The notes beneath the pieces are model-generated. The model was not told where the DNA came from. It saw nothing but the letters and a program-made list of their open reading frames with translations, and searched no databases. Below, piece by piece: positions 57,713-64,000 of a stretch of 64,000 bases of DNA. How positions within the stretch are numbered: the stretch's first letter is position 1; each line of letters begins with the position of its first letter. The position numbers and the translations under genes were made by a program. This DNA comes from Granulosicoccus sp. (lineage in GTDB: Bacteria; Pseudomonadota; Gammaproteobacteria; Granulosicoccales; Granulosicoccaceae), in the NCBI GenBank assembly GCA_023301795.1, contig JALZVU010000027.1, positions 1-64,000 of the forward strand, read 5' to 3'.

Positions 57713-58870
57713 TCAGGCTAGATCGCTAATGATAGCGCCGCCGAGGCAGCTGTTGCCGTCGTATAAAACCAGTGATTGTCCGGGTGTGGCTGCGCGCACT
57801 GGATCGTCGAACTCAATCGTCAGTGTCGCATCCGCATGAACCGTTACGCTAGCAGCCTGATCGGCCTGTCGGTAACGTACTTTGGCCCCACATCTAAAAG
57901 TGTTTGAGGGCGGCTGTCCTTGAACCCAATGCAAATCGTGAGCGTTAAGCTGTTGTCGGAACAAGGTAGGGTGGTTGTGGCCTTGTCCTACGATCAAACG
58001 ATTATCCTTTAGATCTTTTGCCAGTACATACCAAGGGTCTTCGCTGGCATTCGTCTGTCCACCGATGCCTAGGCCTTGACGTTGGCCAAGTGTATAAAAC
58101 ATCAATCCGTTATGACGACCAATATGCTCACCAGAATCGTCGACAATGTCGCCGGGCTGTGCGGGTAGATACTCAGATAAAAACGCGCTGAACTTGCGTT
58201 CCCCGATAAAGCAAATGCCCGTGCTGTCTTTTTTACTGAACACATGGAAGCCTGCATCCTGTGCGCGTTTACGGACATCGGGCTTGTCCATATCTCCAAC
58301 AGGGAAAAGGCTGGGGCGCAGTTGCTCTTGATTTAGTGTGTATAAAAAATAGCTCTGGTCTTTGTTACCGTCTTTGCCGCGTAGCAATTGCACTTCATCG
58401 TTGGTGCCACCGGAACGCACATAATGGCCAGTGGCGATGGCGTCTGCGCCTTGCTGATAGGCATGATCCAAGAACGCCTTGAATTTGATTTCCTTGTTGC
58501 ACAGGATGTCGGGGTTGGGGGTGCGTCCAGCACTGTACTCAGCCAGAAAATGTTCGAACACACGTTCCCAGTATTCCTCGGCAAAGTTGACGGTTGATAG
58601 TTCGATCCCCAGTTTTGCCGCTACCGAGGAGGCATCTCTATAGTCTTGCCTAGCGGTACAGTGCTCGTCATCATCTTCCCAATTCTGCATGAAGATACCG
58701 GACACACGATATCCCTGCTCTTTAAGCAGTAGTGCTGTTACTGATGAATCAACGCCACCTGACATACCCACGATAACGTGCATATTGTGGGTGTCGGTTC
58801 GCAGCGCTGCAGCGGTGTCCGTTGAGTTGTTTGAACGATCCACTTCACTTCTGCCAGTATCTGGGGCCAT
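57713..58870 (-). CDS. mnmA: tRNA-specific 2-thiouridylase MnmA
   Basis: A 385-residue enzyme that adds sulfur to U34 of tRNA-Lys, -Glu and -Gln. The ATP-binding loop [10 protein letters not shown] is near residue 36. The catalytic cysteines are in [10 protein letters not shown] near 124 and [12 protein letters not shown] near 219. GHYVR and the C-terminal beta-barrel are present. E. coli MnmA is 368 residues. ATG 58783 ([10 protein letters not shown]) would remove 29 poorly conserved residues and may be the true start; ATG 58870 immediately follows the LysR gene's stop. Neither has a clear ribosome-binding site. Confidence 0.96.
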   Translation of the reverse strand: MAPDTGRSEVDRSNNSTDTAAALRTDTHNMHVIVGMSGGVDSSVTALLLKEQGYRVSGIFMQNWEDDDEHCTARQDYRDASSVAAKLGIELSTVNFAEEYWERVFEHFLAEYSAGRTPNPDILCNKEIKFKAFLDHAYQQGADAIATGHYVRSGGTNDEVQLLRGKDGNKDQSYFLYTLNQEQLRPSLFPVGDMDKPDVRKRAQDAGFHVFSKKDSTGICFIGERKFSAFLSEYLPAQPGDIVDDSGEHIGRHNGLMFYTLGQRQGLGIGGQTNASEDPWYVLAKDLKDNRLIVGQGHNHPTLFRQQLNAHDLHWVQGQPPSNTFRCGAKVRYRQADQAASVTVHADATLTIEFDDPVRAATPGQSLVLYDGNSCLGGAIISDLA

Positions 58871-58871
58871 A

Positions 58872-59849
58872 TTAGAAATTGGTAATCAATGCTTCGACGC
58901 GATTTCCAGTCTTTCGCTTGGGTGGGGGTGGCGTGGTTTGTCGGGCAAAGAAGTCACCGTCCATCATCTGCAGGAATTTTTTGGCCTGCGGCGACAGAAA
59001 CTTACCACGCCGGACCACAACGCCATAACTTCGATTTGGAAAGTAATGTCCCATGGGGCGAACGGTCAAATTTTCGAATCCACGCAAGCAAATGCTGGTA
59101 ACGATACTGATGCCGGTACCGATTTCCACATAGCGCTTGATCACCTCCCAGCCTCCCGCTTCGAGCACCACGTTGTACGGCACGTCGTGCTGTTGAAACA
59201 CCAGATCAACTACGCTCCAGGTGCTCAGGTGCTTTGGTGGGAGAATGAGGCCGTAGGGGCTGATGTCCTCAAGCGTCACTGATTCTTTCTCCTCCAGGGG
59301 ATGGCCTTTTCGCATTATCAACGCGGGAGAGTAATCATAGATGGGGTGATAGACCATATCGTCGGGCACATCGATCATGGAACCCACTGCAAAATCCACC
59401 TCGTTAGCACGCAGCAATGCGAGGCCATCGTGACCGGTGACGTTATGCAGACGCACATCAATCTGCGGGTACTCATCAGAAAAACCCTTGATAACGTCCG
59501 GCAGGATGTAGAGCAGGGTGGCTTCGCCGGATGCAATATCCAGAGGCCCGGCGTGAACGTCGCCTAGTCTGGCGGCAAAGCTATCAGCAAGACGTGAAAA
59601 GCCGTCAACCAGCGGTTGCGCCATCTCTAGCAGTAGGTCCCCGGCAGGGGTGAGCCGAATTTTTGGCCCACAGCGTTCGAACAGCAACGTATCCAGCTCT
59701 TTTTCCAGCGCCTGAATTTGTAACGAGACAGAAGGCTGGCTCAGTTTCAGACGCTCAGCAGCTTTGGAGATACTGCCCGTCTGCGCAGCATTGCAGAAGG
59801 CACGCAGCTGCCTATGTTGATTCAGATTAGGTGCGTCAGAGCTTGCCAT
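58872..59849 (-). CDS. LysR-family transcriptional regulator (CysB-like)
   Basis: A 325-residue LysR regulator. The winged HTH is at residues about 14-70 ([38 protein letters not shown]). The effector domain follows from about 95. Segments such as [18 protein letters not shown] resemble the CysB/Cbl subgroup, but a CysB function is not established. It reads toward mnmA with one base between stop and the proposed mnmA start, so the two may be co-transcribed, which could link sulfur status to tRNA thiolation. That link is speculation. Confidence 0.88.
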   Translation of the reverse strand: MASSDAPNLNQHRQLRAFCNAAQTGSISKAAERLKLSQPSVSLQIQALEKELDTLLFERCGPKIRLTPAGDLLLEMAQPLVDGFSRLADSFAARLGDVHAGPLDIASGEATLLYILPDVIKGFSDEYPQIDVRLHNVTGHDGLALLRANEVDFAVGSMIDVPDDMVYHPIYDYSPALIMRKGHPLEEKESVTLEDISPYGLILPPKHLSTWSVVDLVFQQHDVPYNVVLEAGGWEVIKRYVEIGTGISIVTSICLRGFENLTVRPMGHYFPNRSYGVVVRRGKFLSPQAKKFLQMMDGDFFARQTTPPPPKRKTGNRVEALITNF

Positions 59850-59872
59850 CGTTTGAAGTATATGCTCTTACT

Positions 59873-59892
59873 ATGATAATAATAGAAATCAT
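59873..59892. promoter_or_regulatory. Candidate LysR binding site
   Basis: ATGAT and ATCAT are separated by 10 bases, about 25 bases upstream of the LysR start. LysR proteins often bind T-N11-A dyads of this kind over their own promoter. The short arms make this weak. Confidence 0.3.
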
Positions 59893-60070
59893 TGTATTAG
59901 AAATAGCCTGGGAGGTGTGCGGCTTATTGCTGAGTTACTCGAAACAGATGTCAAGTGAGCGTTTGGCTGGTTATCGACGATATTGCAACTGCGATGAGGT
60001 ATGAGGGCGGGAATTTGATTAAAATACCCGCAACCTTGCCGCTATGTCTAACAGAAGCTGCATTATAGTT

Positions 60071-60147
60071 GCGGTTTGCGGTTTGCGGTTTGCGGTTTGC
60101 GGTTTGCGGTTTGCGGTTTGCGGTTTGCGGTTTGCGGTTTGCGGTTT
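60071..60147. repeat. Heptanucleotide tandem repeat, 11 copies
   Basis: Eleven exact copies of GCGGTTT fill 77 bases with no mismatch. The next bases (GCAGCTTACGGCTAACGG) look like degenerate related repeats. Such heptamer arrays are known as short tandemly repeated sequences in cyanobacteria and other bacteria. The perfect copies imply recent slippage, so the number should vary between strains. It lies 90 bases before the DUF218 start and could alter promoter spacing. Confidence 0.97.
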
Positions 60148-60237
60148 GCAGCTTACGGCTAACGGCTCGCCTTCCAGTTCCCTGCATGAGCGCTTTGCGC
60201 CAGCCTTCAAAAAATTCTAATTCAAGGACTCGTTACA

Positions 60238-61014
60238 GTGGCTAATCTAATTCAAAACTGGCTGCTAGATCCTGTTGCCTTGATCTTTTTCACCTCCCTG
60301 GTGACGATCGTAATTCTGTATACACGTCGAGGGAGCTCACGGCGTGGCTGGAAAATGCTGCTCGTAGCGGTGTGGTTGGCTGTTTTTCTCGTAAGCTCAG
60401 CGCCCACGATCGTCAATCCGATACTGACAACGCTTGAGGATCAATACCCGAGCTCCACCAGTTGCGAATCAGGAAGCCATCTCGTCATGCTCGGCGGCGG
60501 CGTGGATTCACGAGTGCTCTCAGCGATGGAATTTGAGCGAATGAGCGACTCGACAATGGCGAGGGCGAGTGCTGCTGCACGCATTGCTGCAGCGGAGCCG
60601 CAATTAACCATTATTGCTGCGGGCGGTGCATTAAAGGAGGTAACCGAAGCCGATGTCATCGCTAACTATTGGATCGCGTTGGGGATTGATGACAGTCGAA
60701 TAAAGCGCGAAGGCACCTCAAGCAACACCCGAGAAAATGCTGTAAATGTTGCCAGCTTGCTCAAGGCAGAGTCGATAGAGGGGCCAGTACGTTTGGTGAC
60801 CTCAGCGTTGCATATGCCTCGCGCGTTGTTGACATTCCGCGCTGTGCTCAACGAGCAGGGAATTGTGGTTTGTCCTGTCAGTGTGGATCGCGAATCCTTG
60901 ATCCCGATGCCGCGGATGGCGTGGGTGCCACAAACAACTGCGCTGGTGAAATTCGACAAATGGCTGCATGAGATTGTAGCCCTTGCGATTTATCGCCTAC
61001 GTGGGTGGTTGTAG
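60238..61014 (+). CDS. DUF218/YdcF-ElyC-family membrane protein
   Basis: A 258-residue protein with two N-terminal membrane helices (DPVALIFFTSLVTIVILYTR and MLLVAVWLAVFLVSSAPTIV) and a DUF218 domain outside. Domain marks: LVMLGGGVDSR, GTSSNTRENAVNVASLL and VRLVTSALHMPRALLTFRAV. ElyC in E. coli affects envelope integrity and lipid-carrier metabolism; the exact role here is unknown. GTG start with AAGGA nine bases upstream. Convergent with the epimerase gene. Confidence 0.87.
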   Translation: MANLIQNWLLDPVALIFFTSLVTIVILYTRRGSSRRGWKMLLVAVWLAVFLVSSAPTIVNPILTTLEDQYPSSTSCESGSHLVMLGGGVDSRVLSAMEFERMSDSTMARASAAARIAAAEPQLTIIAAGGALKEVTEADVIANYWIALGIDDSRIKREGTSSNTRENAVNVASLLKAESIEGPVRLVTSALHMPRALLTFRAVLNEQGIVVCPVSVDRESLIPMPRMAWVPQTTALVKFDKWLHEIVALAIYRLRGWL

Positions 61015-61041
61015 TTGTCAGCGAATCATCATGTATAAGCC

Positions 61042-61080
61042 TGCCCATCTCAATAACATTGTGCATGCTTGAGATGGGCA
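61042..61080. terminator. 12-bp inverted repeat between convergent genes
   Basis: TGCCCATCTCAA (61042-61053) pairs exactly with TTGAGATGGGCA (61069-61080) around 15 bases. The palindrome GGGCTAGCCC follows at 61085-61094. Position between convergent genes suggests a two-way terminator, though T runs are lacking. Confidence 0.5.
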
Positions 61081-61112
61081 TCTCGGGCTAGCCCAAATGT
61101 CTGTCGCGCAGA

Positions 61113-62120
61113 CTAGACGTTGTAATACTTGAGATACCAGTCAACAAATTTGGAAATTCCGTCTTCCACGCTGGTGTCGGGCTTGTAATTTACATCACGC
61201 ACCAGATCGCTCACATCCGCATAGGTGTCAGGTACGTCGCCTGCTTGTAATGGCAGCAAGTTCTTTGTAGCAGTGCGGTTAAGGCACGATTCCAAGGTGC
61301 TGATGTAATGTTCCAGATCGACAGGTTCATTGTTGCCAATGTTGTAGACACGGTAGGGAGCAGAACTGGTGGCAGGGTCTGGCTTGTTGCTATCCCATTG
61401 ATCATTGGGGGTGGCAACATTATCAAGTGTGCGAGTGACACCTTCAACGATATCGTCCACATAGGTAAAGTCACGCTTGTGTTTGCCGTAGTTGAAAACA
61501 TCAATAGGCTTGCCTGCCAAGATGTTTTTTGTGAACAAAAACAGCGCCATATCTGGTCGACCCCAGGGACCGTAGACAGTGAAAAAACGTAAGCCCGTGG
61601 TGGGTAGTTGAAACAAATGGCTGTATGTGTGCGCCATCAATTCGTTGGCTTTCTTGGTGGCGGCATACAGACTCACCGGATGATCAACCGACTCGTGGAC
61701 TGAAAAAGGCATATTGGTGTGATTACCATAAACCGAGCTGGTAGAGGCGTACACAAGGTGTTCCACCTTGCTATGACGGCAGTTCTCCAGAACGTTGGTA
61801 AAACCTACAACGTTGGCGTCGATATAAGCCTGAGGGTTTTCCAAGGAGTAGCGAACGCCAGCCTGAGCAGCCAGATTAACGACTCGCTGAGGTTGGTGCT
61901 TACGGAACGTGGCTTCCATCAACTCGCGATCTTCCAGATTACCCCGTACATCGGTGAACCCGTCATACGCTTTCACACGTTCTAAGCGTGCAACTTTCAG
62001 GTTGACGTCATAGTAGTCGTTGAGGTTGTCAATGCCGATGACTTCGTCCCCACGTGCCAACAGCTTGAGCGCTAACGTTGATCCGATAAAACCTGCAGAA
62101 CCTGTGATCAGAACTTTCAT
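61113..62120 (-). CDS. UDP-glucuronate 4-epimerase type (CapI-like) NAD-dependent epimerase
   Basis: A 335-residue short-chain epimerase. The NAD-binding motif [15 protein letters not shown] lies at residues about 7-21, then [20 protein letters not shown], which is typical of CapI/LspL UDP-glucuronate 4-epimerases. The catalytic STSSVYG and the YxxxK in [14 protein letters not shown] are present, and [15 protein letters not shown] follows. It would convert UDP-glucuronate to UDP-galacturonate for polysaccharide. It lies 110 bases downstream of the UDP-sugar dehydrogenase, in the same direction. Substrate is inferred from the motif and length. Confidence 0.9.
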   Translation of the reverse strand: MKVLITGSAGFIGSTLALKLLARGDEVIGIDNLNDYYDVNLKVARLERVKAYDGFTDVRGNLEDRELMEATFRKHQPQRVVNLAAQAGVRYSLENPQAYIDANVVGFTNVLENCRHSKVEHLVYASTSSVYGNHTNMPFSVHESVDHPVSLYAATKKANELMAHTYSHLFQLPTTGLRFFTVYGPWGRPDMALFLFTKNILAGKPIDVFNYGKHKRDFTYVDDIVEGVTRTLDNVATPNDQWDSNKPDPATSSAPYRVYNIGNNEPVDLEHYISTLESCLNRTATKNLLPLQAGDVPDTYADVSDLVRDVNYKPDTSVEDGISKFVDWYLKYYNV

Positions 62121-62230
62121 TTAGTAAATTCGCTAGAGGTGATGTTGACGTGTTGTACGAGTGCTGAAGTACTGCACAAACAGTGCACTTTGGTCTTGAT
62201 TGATACTAAATTGTTATCAAGCAGTCCAGA

Positions 62231-63511
62231 TTAGAGGCGAGCATCCACAGATTCTTTTGGCAATATGCTTTTAATGTCGTACAGGATGTGCTCTGCATTG
62301 CCAAATGCCCGAATAGCATCAGCACCCAGTGCAACAAATTGTTTATGCGCTACCGCAAGGACAATGGCGTCATAGAAATCTGCTTTGGGTTCGTCGATTG
62401 TCGAGATTGCGTATTCATGTAGCGCTTCTTTTTTGTCCACCCATGGATCGTAGACATGAACATTGGCATGATAGTTCTCGAGTTCGCCGATAATGTCGAT
62501 AACCCGAGTGTTGCGCAGGTCAGGGCAGTCTTCTTTGAACGCCAGTCCCAGAATCAGAACATTGGCACCGACCACGTGAATGCGTTTGCGGGTTAGCATT
62601 TTGATGATTTTTTCGGCTACAAAAGCACCCATGCCGTCATTTATCTGTCGGCCAGAGAGTATGACTTGCGGATGGTAGCCAATCTCTTGCGCTTTGTGCG
62701 TCAGGTAATACGGATCGACACTAATACAATGCCCACCCACTAGTCCGGGTCTGAAATTCAGAAAATTCCATTTCGTACCCGCTGCTTCCAGAACCTCCAG
62801 TGTGTCGATTCCCAGCTTGTCGAATATAAGCGCCAGCTCGTTAATCAAGGCAATGTTCAGGTCGCGCTGTGTATTTTCGATAACCTTGGCCGCCTCTGCT
62901 ACTTTAATGGAGCTTGCCATGTGTGTGCCAGCGGTAACAATACGCCCGTAGAGAGCATCAACGGCCAATGCCACTTCGGGTGTCGATCCTGAAGTGACCT
63001 TCATGATGGTGCTCACCCGATGTTCTTTATCGCCCGGATTAATTCGTTCGGGGCTATAGCCAGCAAAGAAGTCTTTGTTAAAAACCAGCCCTGATTTTTC
63101 CTCGAGAATAGGAATGCACACCTCTTCAGTGGCTCCCGGGTATACCGTGGATTCGTAAATGACGACACATCCGGGTTTCATTATTGAGCCGATTGCTTCG
63201 CTGGCTTTGACCAGGGGGGTCAAATCAGGTTGTTTGTGGCGGTTTATCGGTGTTGGTACGGTGACGATAAAGACCTTGCAGTCGGCTAGATCACTTAACG
63301 AGCTGGTAAATGTGAGGTGAGGTGCAGATAGCATTTCTTCGGCCGATACTTCCAAAGTACGGTCTACGCCTGCTTTGAGTTCGCTAATCCTTGGCGCGTT
63401 GATGTCAAAGCCGATGGTGGTGGATTGCTTGGCAAATTCGACGGCAAGTGGTAGCCCGACGTAACCAAGCCCAATGACGGCTATGGAATCGGCGCTGGAT
63501 ATTTCGAACAT
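62231..63511 (-). CDS. UDP-sugar 6-dehydrogenase (WbpO/TviB type)
   Basis: A 426-residue nucleotide-sugar dehydrogenase that oxidises C6 twice to a uronic acid. NAD-binding [20 protein letters not shown] is at the N terminus; the middle has [19 protein letters not shown]; catalytic Cys is in [18 protein letters not shown] near residue 259. [11 protein letters not shown] and the C-terminal domain ([19 protein letters not shown]) are complete. The subgroup resembles WbpO/TviB (UDP-GalNAc/GlcNAc dehydrogenase), not plain UDP-glucose dehydrogenase, but substrate is uncertain. ATG 63511 is preferred over a TTG 51 bases upstream. Confidence 0.9.
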   Translation of the reverse strand: MFEISSADSIAVIGLGYVGLPLAVEFAKQSTTIGFDINAPRISELKAGVDRTLEVSAEEMLSAPHLTFTSSLSDLADCKVFIVTVPTPINRHKQPDLTPLVKASEAIGSIMKPGCVVIYESTVYPGATEEVCIPILEEKSGLVFNKDFFAGYSPERINPGDKEHRVSTIMKVTSGSTPEVALAVDALYGRIVTAGTHMASSIKVAEAAKVIENTQRDLNIALINELALIFDKLGIDTLEVLEAAGTKWNFLNFRPGLVGGHCISVDPYYLTHKAQEIGYHPQVILSGRQINDGMGAFVAEKIIKMLTRKRIHVVGANVLILGLAFKEDCPDLRNTRVIDIIGELENYHANVHVYDPWVDKKEALHEYAISTIDEPKADFYDAIVLAVAHKQFVALGADAIRAFGNAEHILYDIKSILPKESVDARL

Positions 63512-63878
63512 GTGAGCAAGGTCTCTTGGAAGGATGCCGGTACAAAGTGGCTGCAAAAGCAAGGATAATTATGTGACTAAGTATACTTCAAACACGTTGA
63601 AACATTGATTGCAGCGGGGTCACTAGGTGGCACACAATTAGCAGAGCAAACAGAGGCGCTCGGCCTTGATGTTTGAGCAAAAAGGTGTGATTCCTTTAGC
63701 CTAACTAGTAAACCTTACGGGCGTGGTAACGCACAACCTAGCGTTTATTGGAGGATGCGTACCGCCTTCCTCGATGACGCGCTAAACTACACGCAAATAT
63801 TGGATTGCAAATCAGTTCTACAAGCAGGTACTGTGCCTGATTCGAGACAGTTAGCCGGCTTAAACTGTTTTTGGCAAC

Positions 63879-63951
63879 AGTCCTGTGAAAGAGAACACCG
63901 GCTGCCGGAGGGCAGTTGCGATAGATAACAGGACTCTCAGGCTTTGGGCTC
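63879..63951 (+). ncRNA. Possible structured leader RNA with a glycine-riboswitch-like 3' motif
   Basis: AGTCCTGT (63879-63886) pairs with ACAGGACT (63928-63935), and inside lies CTGCC-GGAG-GGCAG. The following ACTCTCAGGC matches the conserved 3' strand of glycine aptamers, and AGAGAACACCGG is loosely like the 5' part. The central GCCGAAGG-type core is not well matched. It may be a diverged aptamer or an unrelated structure. It is 17-90 bases before a possible start codon. Confidence 0.25.
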
Positions 63952-63967
63952 GTTTAAATTTTTCAAG

Positions 63968-64000
63968 ATGCACCTGCGGGTGCCGTTCCTGCTGTTGGCG
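63968..64000 (+). CDS. Possible 5' end of a secreted-protein gene cut by the window
   Basis: ATG at 63968 opens MHLRVPFLLLA, a beginning compatible with a signal peptide, and runs off the window. There is no clear ribosome-binding site, so support is slight. Confidence 0.2.
   Translation, partial: MHLRVPFLLLA

Larger units (their letters stand above)
59850..60237. other. Divergent intergenic region with repeats
   Basis: About 390 bases between the LysR gene (leftward) and a DUF218 gene (rightward). It contains a weak LysR-type dyad near 59873-59892 (ATGAT, ATCAT) that could be the autoregulatory site, and the 7-bp tandem array at 60071-60147. Frames coding for QTANRKP repeats arise from the array and are not genes. 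Confidence 0.5.
63512..64000. other. Terminal intergenic region with a possible structured RNA and a truncated start
   Basis: About 490 bases upstream of the dehydrogenase gene. Apart from the element at 63879-63935 and a possible gene start at 63968, nothing recognisable. The dehydrogenase promoter should be in the first 100 bases. Confidence 0.4.

Noticed and set aside
59951-60210. Frames encoding QTANRKP repeats
   Set aside because: They are only the translation of the 7-bp tandem array and lack a ribosome-binding site.

Overview
The window looks like a chromosomal segment of a free-living, probably aerobic to microaerobic, Gram-negative gammaproteobacterium. Evidence is the block thrS-infC-rpmI-rplT-pheS-pheT-ihfA-merR, the envelope block comEC-exbB-exbD-msbA-lpxK-kdsB, the hflD-mnmA and roxA-purB neighbours, an AcnB aconitase and a cbb3-type oxidase. 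I cannot name the genus. No phage, insertion sequence, rRNA or CRISPR array was seen; most of the DNA is ordinary core genome.

Layout. 1-770: a VapC-like PIN toxin and its Phd/YefM-like antitoxin. 1124-4579: mfd. 4941-6906: a LolC/E-type permease with LolD. 7122-9581: a periplasmic protein with two thioredoxin-type CxxC motifs, and a DUF2062 protein. 9708-16955: comEC, an ExbB/ExbD pair, msbA, lpxK and kdsB, mostly linked by overlaps or short gaps and centred on lipid A/Kdo and the outer membrane. 17147-22427: a cbb3 oxidase operon (ccoN, ccoO, ccoP, ccoI) with unusual architecture. 22564-28359: a complete five-gene peptide/oligopeptide ABC importer. 28450-32643: a NUDIX hydrolase, two stand-alone receiver proteins, roxA and purB. 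32805-40646: tRNA-Val and the translation block. 40756-42226: tRNA-Pro and a protein of unknown function. 42439-51306: an exopolysaccharide region with three family-2 glycosyltransferases, a WbaP-like initiating transferase, a CpsD-like kinase, a Wzx-like flippase and a lipoprotein resembling family 14 polysaccharide lyases. 51786-58870: tRNA-Asn, uvrB, acnB, hflD and mnmA. 58872-63511: a LysR regulator, a heptanucleotide repeat array, a DUF218 protein and two nucleotide-sugar enzymes (UDP-glucuronate 4-epimerase type and a UDP-sugar 6-dehydrogenase) that probably feed the polysaccharide region.

Most notable observations. (1) The thrS leader (33001-33057) can form two successive hairpins. Both present a threonine anticodon (CGU, then UGU) preceded by U, which suggests an operator by which dimeric ThrRS represses its own translation. 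(2) CcoN carries an N-terminal extension shaped like the separate assembly protein CcoS, CcoP has only one haem-c site, and no ccoQ or free-standing ccoS follows. (3) infC starts with AUU. (4) An 11-copy 7-bp tandem array lies upstream of a DUF218 gene. (5) A degradative-looking lipoprotein sits beside the exopolysaccharide genes.

All assignments come from reading motifs and gene order by eye; no database search was possible. Start sites were adjusted where a Shine-Dalgarno sequence, a signal peptide or family length supported it.
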